This document shows positions 1-7,034 of a stretch of 64,000 nucleotides of DNA, piece after piece. The position numbers and the translations under genes were made by a program. Position 1 is the stretch's first letter; each line of letters opens with the position of its first letter. The stretch covers positions 1-64,000 of the forward strand of contig JABGOQ010000115.1 of the NCBI GenBank assembly GCA_018645405.1, in the 5' to 3' direction. The notes under the pieces were generated by a model. That model had not been told where the DNA came from and made no database searches. It was given only the letters and a program-made list of their open reading frames with translations. Source of the stretch: Anaerolineae bacterium. GTDB lineage: Bacteria; Chloroflexota; Anaerolineae; Anaerolineales; Villigracilaceae.

Positions 1-79
1 GTTCATTATTTTCTCACAGGAGGCTCTTTTTATTTTGTGTCTTGTTTTAGGGGGGGCAGTTCATATTATCTTGCTCTTT

Positions 80-1459
80 TTATTTTGCTGGACCAGGAAA
101 AAGTATGCGAACCTGTGTTCCTTTTTTGAGTTGACTACTAATAGTGATTGAGCCACCCTGTGCTTCAATTAATGAGTGAGCAATAGATAATCCTAGGCCA
201 TTCGTACGGCTACCTTCGTTTTCAGATGATGAGACTTGATAAAAGCGGTCAAAGAGATGAGGCAGATGTTCAGGAGGGATGCCTTGGCCAGTATCTATTA
301 CATCAATTTGCACTGCGTTGTCGATCTGTTGCGCACTTAGTTGAATTGTTCCTCCAGAAGGTGTAAAGCGTAGAGCATTGTCGAGAAGGATCAGTAGCAC
401 TTGGCGTAGACGTGTTCGGTCTGCTCGAACGTGGATTGGCGGAGCAGTTATTTGAATAGATACTTCGGTGTTTTGGGATAATTTGCTCAGCAAGCGCAGG
501 GTTTCAGAAAAAAGTTCCTGAAGCGGTATCAAATCAAAATCAAGTTGGAGCCGTTGGGCATCCAAGCGAGAGAGTAGTAAGAGATCATCCACCAAGCGAT
601 CCATATAATCGCACTCATTCAATATATCTGTTAGCAGCGCTGATTGTTCTTTGGCTGGTTGGTTTCGGAGACCATAGTCTGCTGTAGCACGAATTAGAGT
701 CAGAGGTGTGCGCAACTCGTGGCTGGCGTTCGAAACGAAAACCTGCTGTTGATCCCAGGCTTTTTGGGCTGGGCCTAGAGAACGCCCGGCTAACCACCAA
801 CTGATCAGAGCAAGGATAATACTAGTTACGCCACCTAAAATGATTAGAGAAATCAGGTATTGATTGAGAAGTCCATCTTGATCGCTTAATAGGTGGCCAG
901 TTTGTAAGATAGCCGGAATATTTGTATTTGTTTTATAGGTGAGGAGTCGGATGCGCCCTTGCCCGGGCATATCTACCGTCCGTATATCGTATCCAAATTG
1001 TTCTGTATTTGCAAATGCGACTGGATCATTTACGATAGGCGGTGATGGCAAATTTGGGACAAGGATTGGATCGCCATTAGCGTCAAAAGAAACAATAAAA
1101 ATTGCGGCTAGATCAGCCTCATAATGGTAGGCTTCTCCAGGACTATCATCTGTTTCATATTCTTCATATGCTTCGTCATCTTCATAGCGGGGGCCGATTA
1201 AGATTTTGCTTACTTCACTATCATGAATAATACGGCTGTTATTTTGCAACCAGAGTTCTTCTGCTTTTACTAATTCTTTTGGCATTGAAAGCCCAAGCAA
1301 TCGAAATTCGGCAGCCATTTTATATTGCAGTGCTAAGTCTGTGGATTGCTGAAAATAGCTATTAATTAAGAAATAAGTTCCTATCCCGACCAAGCCAACT
1401 AATCCTATTGCGGCCAATAAATATAAGAAGGTTAGACGCCATCGTAGTGGTTTAAGCAT
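80..1459 (-). CDS. Membrane sensor histidine kinase
   Basis: A 459-residue orthodox histidine kinase that should phosphorylate the response regulator encoded just upstream. A first membrane segment lies at about residues 8-32 and a second at about 200-224, enclosing an extracytoplasmic sensor domain. That domain carries a very acidic stretch (about 92-114, rich in Asp, Glu and Tyr), which could bind a metal or other cation (inference). The HisKA motif SHELRTP places the phosphorylated histidine at H247. The ATPase domain follows, with DTGQGIPP and GLGLSIAHSL boxes. No clear HAMP domain is visible. Its start overlaps the end of the regulator gene by 8 bases, so the two are co-translated. The redox cassette lies on the other strand beyond the regulator and is a plausible target. 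Confidence 0.93.
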   Translation of the reverse strand: MLKPLRWRLTFLYLLAAIGLVGLVGIGTYFLINSYFQQSTDLALQYKMAAEFRLLGLSMPKELVKAEELWLQNNSRIIHDSEVSKILIGPRYEDDEAYEEYETDDSPGEAYHYEADLAAIFIVSFDANGDPILVPNLPSPPIVNDPVAFANTEQFGYDIRTVDMPGQGRIRLLTYKTNTNIPAILQTGHLLSDQDGLLNQYLISLIILGGVTSIILALISWWLAGRSLGPAQKAWDQQQVFVSNASHELRTPLTLIRATADYGLRNQPAKEQSALLTDILNECDYMDRLVDDLLLLSRLDAQRLQLDFDLIPLQELFSETLRLLSKLSQNTEVSIQITAPPIHVRADRTRLRQVLLILLDNALRFTPSGGTIQLSAQQIDNAVQIDVIDTGQGIPPEHLPHLFDRFYQVSSSENEGSRTNGLGLSIAHSLIEAQGGSITISSQLKKGTQVRILFPGPAK

Positions 1460-2138
1460 TGTCTACATCCAGATAATAGCCAATACCACGTTTGGTTTGA
1501 ATTGGGTCCTTATGACCGTCAAGGCTTAGTTTATTTCGCAAATAAGAAACGTATACATCGACCATAGTGGATTTTACTTTGCTTTCATAAGACCAAACAT
1601 AATCCATGATGAATTGTCTGGAGAGGGTCTGACCAGGGTGGCGCATTAGGCATTCGAGTAGAGTCCATTCGGTTTTTGTCAGATCAAGAACCTGAGTGCC
1701 TCGTCGAGCAGAATAAGTACGCGTATCGAGCACTATATCTCCTACACGTAACTCCCAAGCGTTAACTGCATTATTGCCGCTTGCTCGTCTCCCCAGCGCA
1801 TGGATTCGAGCAATTAATTCGTCATAAGAAAACGGTTTAGTCAGATAATCATCTGCTCCGCTGTATAGACCCGCAACTCGATCTTCGATTTGTGTGCGGG
1901 CAGTTAGCATAAGAATAGCAGTTGAAAGCCGAGCTGTACGCATGGCTTGTACAACTGAAGGGCCATCACGCCCAGGGTGCATCCAGTCAATCACCGCGAC
2001 ATCGTAGATGCCACGCAGAGCGATCTCAACCCCTTCGTCACCATTATGACTCATATCAACATCAAAGTGTTCACTCTCGAGCACTTTCTTTGTTAAGATG
2101 GCCAATCGTTTGTCGTCTTCTATTAATAAAATGCGCAT
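1452..2138 (-). CDS. OmpR/PhoB-family response regulator
   Basis: A 228-residue regulator with an N-terminal receiver (about 1-120) and a C-terminal winged-helix DNA-binding domain (about 130-225). The acidic pocket is EDD at residues 7-9, the phosphorylated Asp is D51, the Thr is in MLTAR and the Lys in LTKPFSY. The segment after D51 reads DWMHPGRDG, with His where most relatives have a hydrophobic residue. It is encoded upstream of its kinase with an 8-base overlap. The intergenic region that separates it from the divergent PepSY/ApbE genes holds GATTGG repeats spaced 11 bases apart, a spacing typical of OmpR-family operators. It may therefore control both its own gene and the redox cassette. 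Confidence 0.94.
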   Translation of the reverse strand: MRILLIEDDKRLAILTKKVLESEHFDVDMSHNGDEGVEIALRGIYDVAVIDWMHPGRDGPSVVQAMRTARLSTAILMLTARTQIEDRVAGLYSGADDYLTKPFSYDELIARIHALGRRASGNNAVNAWELRVGDIVLDTRTYSARRGTQVLDLTKTEWTLLECLMRHPGQTLSRQFIMDYVWSYESKVKSTMVDVYVSYLRNKLSLDGHKDPIQTKRGIGYYLDVDNA

Positions 2139-2180
2139 AAAAATTCTCTATCCATTTGTCTTAGCTTAAGTTTAGCAGAA

Positions 2181-2234
2181 AAAGATTGGAAAAAGATTGG
2201 AAAAGAAGGGCATAATTTAAAAGAAAATCCAATC
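2181..2234. promoter_or_regulatory. Candidate response-regulator operator (GATTGG repeats)
   Basis: Two direct copies of AAAGATTGG lie with GATTGG at 2184-2189 and 2195-2200, exactly 11 bases apart. An inverted copy (CCAATC) lies at 2229-2234. Tandem sites one helical turn apart are the usual layout for OmpR/PhoB-type dimers. The site sits between the regulator gene and the divergently transcribed redox cassette. Binding is inferred. Confidence 0.5.
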
Positions 2235-2290
2235 TTGGGCATGTATCCTTAGGTCATAGAACGATAAACCTTATTTTTATGGAGAATATT

Positions 2291-2779
2291 ATGCCTAAGA
2301 AAAACCTTTTAATCTCTGCTGCGCTAACTGCTTTTGTGTTGGTTATGCTTACGGGCGTTGCAAGTGCCTATAAAGAAATAACCGCGAATTTTGTTTTGTC
2401 ACAAGTGTCAGAACAAGTAGAGCCAACGATCGTGCCAATAGCTACGCTACCAATGGAAGCCGTGGTTGTTGTGCCAACTGCAACGGTAACGGTTATCCTG
2501 AGCCATCAGGAAGCCGCTTTAGTGGCTGCAAATTATCTTGAGCAAACCGATTTATATAGTGTAGAAATTGCTCCTTGGGAAGATATCGAAGAGGCCTATA
2601 AAGTGGTCTTTAGCTCTGGTGATACTGTCTACATTAGCATGGATGGGCAGGTATTAGGGACCGAAGAACCACCAACAATTATAGTTACTAAAAAGAATAA
2701 TGGTGGTGGTAATAATCAGCCTGCGCGTAACCACGATGATGACCATGATGATGACCACGACGATGATGATGACGACTAG
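2291..2779 (+). CDS. PepSY-like secreted protein with Asp/His-rich tail
   Basis: The start at 2291 is preferred over an ATG 12 bases earlier because GGAG at 2281-2284 sits six bases before it. The 162-residue product has a signal peptide or N-terminal anchor (LLISAALTAFVLVMLTGVAS) and a Pro/Thr/Val-rich linker. A PepSY-like fold follows: a helix beginning SHQEAALVAANYL, then strands ending YKVVFSSGDTVYISMDGQVLG. The last 17 residues are almost only Asp and His, a likely divalent-metal-binding tail. It is first in a four-gene cassette with ApbE and a ferric-reductase-like membrane protein, so a role in extracytoplasmic metal or electron handling is inferred. The exact function is unknown. Confidence 0.82.
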   Translation: MPKKNLLISAALTAFVLVMLTGVASAYKEITANFVLSQVSEQVEPTIVPIATLPMEAVVVVPTATVTVILSHQEAALVAANYLEQTDLYSVEIAPWEDIEEAYKVVFSSGDTVYISMDGQVLGTEEPPTIIVTKKNNGGGNNQPARNHDDDHDDDHDDDDDD

Positions 2780-2791
2780 GATTAAGAAACC

Positions 2792-3109
2792 ATGGCTAAT
2801 AAATTAAAGAAAAAGAATTGGGACGATGTCAAAATGGTGATCTCAGCACTTTCTGTTGCGACTACTCTGGCGATGTGGAATATATTCGCAACTACTAATG
2901 ATCAAAATAAAATCAATCAGGTAGCTGAAGCCACTCCTGAACCAACTGTCTTCATGCAGCCTACGGCTACAGCAACTCAGCCACCTTTTAGCGGTAAGAT
3001 TTTGCTGGGTGGCGAAGCACCGAAGCCGAGAGTTGTTGTTGTGCGCACTGGTGGCGGTGGAGGCGGTGGAGGTGGAGGGGGGGCTGTGACGACAACCTCA
3101 TCATCCTAA
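2792..3109 (+). CDS. Small anchored Gly-rich protein of the redox cassette
   Basis: A 105-residue protein of no family I recognise. A basic N-terminus (KLKKKNWDD) precedes one hydrophobic segment (about 14-34), so it is probably anchored with its C-terminus outside. A Pro/Thr-rich stalk follows, then a strand-like VVVVRT, a run of eleven glycines and the end AVTTTSSS. Its stop overlaps the start of apbE (TAATG), so the two are translationally coupled. The Thr/Ser tail after the glycine hinge could be a flavin attachment site for ApbE, but it does not match the usual acceptor motif (D-x-[ST]-G-A-[ST]). That idea is speculative. Confidence 0.75.
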   Translation: MANKLKKKNWDDVKMVISALSVATTLAMWNIFATTNDQNKINQVAEATPEPTVFMQPTATATQPPFSGKILLGGEAPKPRVVVVRTGGGGGGGGGGGAVTTTSSS

Positions 3110-4026
3110 TGTTGCACCAAATTGTATTCAGGGCAATGGGCTCTCAAATTTTTGTTGCGGTTGAAAGCCCTTTACCTCCCACAGAACTAAATAATGTCTC
3201 AAATTGGTTTGAAGAATGGGAAGAATCTCTCAGCCGCTTTCGACCAAATAGTGAACTCTCCAAAGTTAATCGTGTGGCCAGTATGCCAACAGAAGTAAGC
3301 CAAACCTTTGCAGATGTATTTGAGACAGCCTTATCCGCTGAACAAAACAGTGAAGGTTTGGTAACCCCGGTTCTATTGGATGCAATAAACGAACTGGGAT
3401 ACGATCGTAGTTTTGACCTGCTTCCGCTTCAATCAGATATATTCCATCCCCAGGTATTTTCTGCCCAACCCCACTTGGACGAAGTTTCTTGGGAAGCATC
3501 AACACGCACGATTTGCCTGCCCCCCAATATGCAGCTGGATTTTGGTGGCACAGCTAAAGGCTGGGCTGCGCTTCAGGCAGCCCAGCGGCTCGGGAAATTT
3601 GGCCCGGCCCTCGTCAACGCGGGAGGCGATATCTCAATCAGCAGCGCACGAAAAGATGATGAACCGTGGCGGGTCGGGATAGCGAATCCATTTAATCGAT
3701 CTGAAAATCTGGAAATTCTTCAGTTGCCTGCATGTGGAGTTGCTACATCTGGTCGGGATAAACGTCGTTGGCTGCAAGGTGATCGTTGGAATCATCATCT
3801 TATTGATCCACGAACAGGGCTATCTGTAGAAACGGATATTTTAACCGTTACAGTGGTTGCCCCGTCCGTGATCGAAGCCGAGCTGGCTGCCAAGACTATT
3901 TTTATATCGGGTATTGATGCTGGATTAACCTTATTAGATGAGAACCCAAGCTTGGCAGGCATGCTTATTTTAGAAGACGGTGAATGTCTATATAGCGAAA
4001 AAATGGAAAAATATCTCTGGAGTTAA
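3109..4026 (+). CDS. apbE: ApbE-family FAD:protein FMN transferase
   Basis: This 305-residue ApbE-family enzyme is expected to transfer FMN from FAD to a Ser/Thr of a target protein. Family motifs seen are FRAMGSQIFV near the start, LDFGGTAKGWA (143-153), ALVNAGGD (167-174), VATSGRDKR and HLIDPRTG (230-237). In the metal-binding segment near the C-terminus the usual Asp and Thr four residues apart are replaced by E258 and K262, so this is an atypical subgroup or an altered site. No signal peptide or lipobox is visible, so the enzyme is predicted to be cytoplasmic. The start overlaps the previous stop. The next gene encodes a ferric-reductase-like membrane protein, a common neighbour of ApbE. 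Confidence 0.92.
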   Translation: MLHQIVFRAMGSQIFVAVESPLPPTELNNVSNWFEEWEESLSRFRPNSELSKVNRVASMPTEVSQTFADVFETALSAEQNSEGLVTPVLLDAINELGYDRSFDLLPLQSDIFHPQVFSAQPHLDEVSWEASTRTICLPPNMQLDFGGTAKGWAALQAAQRLGKFGPALVNAGGDISISSARKDDEPWRVGIANPFNRSENLEILQLPACGVATSGRDKRRWLQGDRWNHHLIDPRTGLSVETDILTVTVVAPSVIEAELAAKTIFISGIDAGLTLLDENPSLAGMLILEDGECLYSEKMEKYLWS

Positions 4027-4027
4027 A

Positions 4028-4741
4028 ATGTCTACAAAAGAAGAAATACAAGAATACCCAGATACTTTATTATCTGTGCAATCATTTTTATTTACAGTTC
4101 TGGCAATGGCTGTGGGGATGTTGGTCGCCGTAGTCGTGCTCCCAACCTGGATGCCAAACCTTGCAGCTTCCCTCTTGGGGCCAGACATGAAAGTCTACTG
4201 GTATTTATCACGCGGGACAGCTTTTGTTTCGCTTAGTCTCTTGTGGCTTTCGATGGTCTTGGGATTATTGATGAGCAATAAAATGGCGCGCACTTGGCCC
4301 GGCGTGGCGGCATCCTTTGCGATTCATGAATTTGTCAGCTTATTAGGGCTGGGATTTGCTATGTTCCATGCGATTATTTTAATGGGTGATAAATATATTG
4401 AATTTACTTTGGCAAAGATCGCGATTCCCTTTGAGAGTACTTATGAACCTTTTTGGGTGAGTGTTGGGCAGATTGCTTTTTACATTATGTTAATCGTGGC
4501 TTTTAGTTTTTATATACGCAAGGCGATCGGGCAAAAACTTTGGCGTGCAATCCACTTTATTAGTTTCTTGACTTACCTGATGGCTTTACTCCACAGCTTG
4601 GCCGCAGGGACAGATACAGCTTTGCCCTGGGCACAACAATATTATTGGTTTTCCATCGGGAGCTTGCTCTTTCTGCTAATGGTTCGGATCGTTGGCAGCC
4701 TTTTGAAAGAACAGAAGCCTGTAAGAAGGGTGAAGACCTAG
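4028..4741 (+). CDS. Ferric-reductase-like haem membrane protein
   Basis: The start at 4028 is chosen because TGGAG lies just before it; a longer reading would run back into apbE. The 237-residue product has about six membrane helices. Histidines suited to binding haem occur in helices at IHEF, FHAI, IHFISF and LHSL, as in the ferric-reductase-like/MsrQ group of transmembrane electron carriers. No flavin or NAD(P)H domain is attached, so electrons must come from a partner. Together with ApbE and the two small exported proteins it suggests a transmembrane electron-transfer route ending outside the cell. The substrate is unknown. A terminator follows 34 bases later. Confidence 0.87.
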   Translation: MSTKEEIQEYPDTLLSVQSFLFTVLAMAVGMLVAVVVLPTWMPNLAASLLGPDMKVYWYLSRGTAFVSLSLLWLSMVLGLLMSNKMARTWPGVAASFAIHEFVSLLGLGFAMFHAIILMGDKYIEFTLAKIAIPFESTYEPFWVSVGQIAFYIMLIVAFSFYIRKAIGQKLWRAIHFISFLTYLMALLHSLAAGTDTALPWAQQYYWFSIGSLLFLLMVRIVGSLLKEQKPVRRVKT

Positions 4742-4774
4742 TAAATTTTTATACGATATCAATTATGCAAAAAG

Positions 4775-4806
4775 TTCCTCGTTCATCACGAACGGGGAAT
4801 TTTTTG
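4775..4806 (+). terminator. Rho-independent terminator of the redox cassette
   Basis: An imperfect stem (TTCCtCGTTC / GAACGgGGAA) around a short ATCAC loop is followed by TTTTTT. It lies 34 bases after the ferric-reductase-like gene. Confidence 0.85.
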
Positions 4807-4833
4807 TTATTAAAAGAATTTTAATACTATGGG

Positions 4834-4861
4834 GTTGCGCATGAGAATATTACGATATAAT
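4834..4861 (+). promoter_or_regulatory. Likely promoter of the substrate-binding lipoprotein gene
   Basis: TATAAT at 4856-4861 has a GTTGCG/TTGCGC box 15-16 bases upstream and lies 37 bases before the chosen start codon. The -35 match is modest. Confidence 0.5.
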
Positions 4862-4898
4862 ATTTGTAGTCGATTTTTATGGGTTGGTGAAAGGTAAT

Positions 4899-5843
4899 AT
4901 GCAGGATATTAAGAAATCAATAGGGTTTGCTTTCCTCGTACTTATGTTACTAATGATCTCATCAGGCTGTGGTGTTCTATCAACACCCGTTCCAATAAAT
5001 ACACCTTCACCTGTTCCGCCCACATTTACGCTTGTTCCACCAACAGCCACCGCTACAGTAATTCCCTCACCGACACCTTTGCCTGGGGCAGTTGTTTTGC
5101 CAATAGATTCATTTGAAAAAAGCACCCCCTGGTTGCCAATGGAAAAATCTGCACGTCCTGGGACTTACTATTTCTACTTCAATTTGTCAAAACCACCTTT
5201 CAATAATTTCTTAGTGCGTCAAGCCTTTGCTGCCTCAATTGACAGAGAAGCACTTGTTGAAGTTGCTAAAAAATACGGAGCAGACAATCCTCGCCCAGCA
5301 ACAACATTTACTCCACCAGAAATACTGGGTAGAGATTTGTACAATGCGGTCGGAATTTCTTTTAATCCAGCAAACGCCAAAGATTTTTTGGCACAAGCGG
5401 GCTATTCTGACCCAAGCAAATTCCCACCTGTTACTATGCTAATTAACGTTGGCGGCGACGCGGCTCCAGGTTTCCACGTTAAAATCACAGATGAAATGGT
5501 AAAAATGTGGCAACAGTACTTGGGCATCAAAGTCTCAGTAGAAATAATCAATTGGGGACCTTACTTGGAACGCATTGATTCAAGTCCATCCGAAATATTC
5601 CGTTTATCGTGGGCGGCAGACTATAACGATCCCGATAATTTCTTGAGAGAAATTTTCAAATCTGACTCACGATATAACTATGGCAATTTCTCGAATTCTG
5701 AGTTTAACGAATTAGTTGACCGAGCGTCAAAAAGCACTGACCCAGCAAAACGTCAAGAACTCTATATTCAAGCAGAACGTATTTTGTGCGAAACAGAAAC
5801 CGCATTGATACCAATTTTTTACTCAACCTACGACATTCCATAG
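4899..5843 (+). CDS. Short family-5 (Opp/Dpp-like) substrate-binding lipoprotein
   Basis: The ATG at 4899 is preferred over a TTG at 4884 because AAAGGT lies just ahead of it. The 314-residue product has a lipoprotein signal ending SSGCG, then a long Pro/Thr-rich linker. It goes straight into the middle of a family-5 solute-binding fold (FLVRQAFAASIDREALV, later LSWAADYNDPDNFLREIF and YNYGNFSNSEFNELVD). The N-terminal lobe found in full-length members of about 500 residues is missing. The C-terminus stops after IPIFYSTYDIP, earlier than usual. No permease or ATPase genes adjoin it. It is either a naturally reduced binding protein or a degraded remnant whose frame is still open. Confidence 0.72.
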   Translation: MQDIKKSIGFAFLVLMLLMISSGCGVLSTPVPINTPSPVPPTFTLVPPTATATVIPSPTPLPGAVVLPIDSFEKSTPWLPMEKSARPGTYYFYFNLSKPPFNNFLVRQAFAASIDREALVEVAKKYGADNPRPATTFTPPEILGRDLYNAVGISFNPANAKDFLAQAGYSDPSKFPPVTMLINVGGDAAPGFHVKITDEMVKMWQQYLGIKVSVEIINWGPYLERIDSSPSEIFRLSWAADYNDPDNFLREIFKSDSRYNYGNFSNSEFNELVDRASKSTDPAKRQELYIQAERILCETETALIPIFYSTYDIP

Positions 5844-6018
5844 TTAGTAGTGTTGTAAGGTCAAAGTTCGTCTAGCCAAGCAAGCAGTGGATAGTAGAGA
5901 TTCCGCTAGATTAAAAGCTTATGCTAATGCCCATTACCTTAAACAATCAGATATTAAGAAACACTATTTATCACCCCAAATCCCCTCCGAGATGACAAGT
6001 ATGTGGTTAGTAACTTGG

Positions 6019-6687
6019 TTATTTTCCTTTCTTTCCTGGCGATACTGGTGGGTATGATTGGCTAAACCAATCATCAATACCATTATATAAAGAATTTGCT
6101 ATTTCCTGTTGCCTAAAACCACTATCAGCTTTCAACGCAATACACTCATCGGTATTGGAGATAAACACTGCTTCTTGAATGGTAGCTGGCATATTAGCTT
6201 TAAGAATTACACCAGAAGCAAATTGCAAAAGCCCCCCATCTTGTATTCCAAGGTCACTTGCTAGTTGTTCATGCAACACTGATGCTAAAGTCATGTCTTT
6301 TTGCCACTTAGCAAATAAACCCTGAGTGTAATTTAAGCTATGGTCTAATGAGCCGTTGAGATGGATTGAAACTAAAATCTCTCCATCAGTGGCGTTGGCA
6401 ATGGTATACCTTTCACGGTTTGTTAAATATATATCGGTTTCTCTGGTCATATATACTGTTGCACCATTAGCTTCGAGCAGATCCTTCAGCAAAGTAGCTA
6501 TTTGCAAGTTTGCAGTACTTTCGTATAGACCAGAACATTGGTCAGAGCCTGGGTCTATTCCTCCATGTCCGGCATCAATGACGATTTTGTGATTAGTAAC
6601 ATTAGCAGTAGCGTTTGCTTTATTGCCGCTTATCGATATTAGTGACAATATGGAAATAATTATCAAATACGAAATTTTTTTTAACAT
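6019..6687 (-). CDS. N-acetylmuramoyl-L-alanine amidase (Amidase_3)
   Basis: A 222-residue exported zinc amidase that should cut the bond between MurNAc and the stem peptide of peptidoglycan. A signal peptide (about 1-26) is followed directly by the catalytic domain. The zinc ligands are H41 in IDAGHGGIDPG, E56 in LYESTANL and H109 in VSIHLNGS. E172 in IQEAVFISN is the likely catalytic glutamate. No separate wall-binding or AMIN domain is present, and the C-terminus is a short basic tail. AAGGAG lies eight bases before the start. It stands alone between a substrate-binding lipoprotein on the other strand and a kinase cluster. Confidence 0.92.
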   Translation of the reverse strand: MLKKISYLIIISILSLISISGNKANATANVTNHKIVIDAGHGGIDPGSDQCSGLYESTANLQIATLLKDLLEANGATVYMTRETDIYLTNRERYTIANATDGEILVSIHLNGSLDHSLNYTQGLFAKWQKDMTLASVLHEQLASDLGIQDGGLLQFASGVILKANMPATIQEAVFISNTDECIALKADSGFRQQEIANSLYNGIDDWFSQSYPPVSPGKKGK

Positions 6688-6886
6688 TTTTTCAACTCCT
6701 TATGGTATTTTGCACTAATTGTACTATATAAAGTTTACGCCAACCTTTATTTAGCGCAGAGCCATTCTAAGATTCTGATCATATTTGGTCATAAGCACCA
6801 AGCATAAATCGAAAATGTATGCGGGTAGGAACTAAGCCTAAACCGCTAGATTCATAATTGCTACATAAAATAAGGTAAAATAGTTA

Positions 6887-6940
6887 CCGTATTGGAGTTG
6901 AACCCAAATACGTTGGGTCGCTGGTTCACTTCCAATACGG
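6887..6940. repeat. Nested stem-loop, tRNA-like or regulatory structure
   Basis: A perfect 10-bp outer stem (CCGTATTGGA at 6887-6896 with TCCAATACGG at 6931-6940) encloses a perfect 6-bp inner hairpin (ACCCAA / TTGGGT, loop ATACG, 6902-6918). The 3' part, TGGTTCACTTCCA, resembles a weak T-arm. No D-arm or full cloverleaf can be drawn, so it is not called a tRNA. Confidence 0.5.
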
Positions 6941-6971
6941 CTATTGCCTCAGAATCAGCATATTTATAAAA

Positions 6972-7003
6972 AGTCCCCATTCATCATGAACGGGGACTTT
7001 TCG
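6972..7003. terminator. Bidirectional terminator after the GAF kinase
   Basis: GTCCCC and GGGGAC arms enclose a loop region with a small ATTCATCATGAA palindrome, with T-rich tails on both strands. It ends the minus-strand kinase cluster. Its core resembles the terminator at 4775-4806. Confidence 0.8.
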
Positions 7004-7034
7004 TTTAAACTTTGGATATTTGGATTTTGAAAAC

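Larger units (their letters stand above)
6688..7034. other. Intergenic region with structured element
   Basis: About 350 bases without a supported gene, between the amidase start and the end of a kinase gene. It holds a 54-base nested stem-loop (6887-6940) and a bidirectional terminator (6972-7003). The amidase promoter must also lie here, but no convincing -35/-10 pair was found. Confidence 0.6.

Noticed and set aside
4884-4886. TTG start for the substrate-binding lipoprotein
   Set aside because: The ATG at 4899 has a better-placed ribosome site (AAAGGT) and gives a normal lipoprotein signal length.
6887-6940. tRNA gene
   Set aside because: No D-arm, no proper seven-base acceptor plus discriminator, and the T-arm stem is only three pairs. 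Kept as a structured element.
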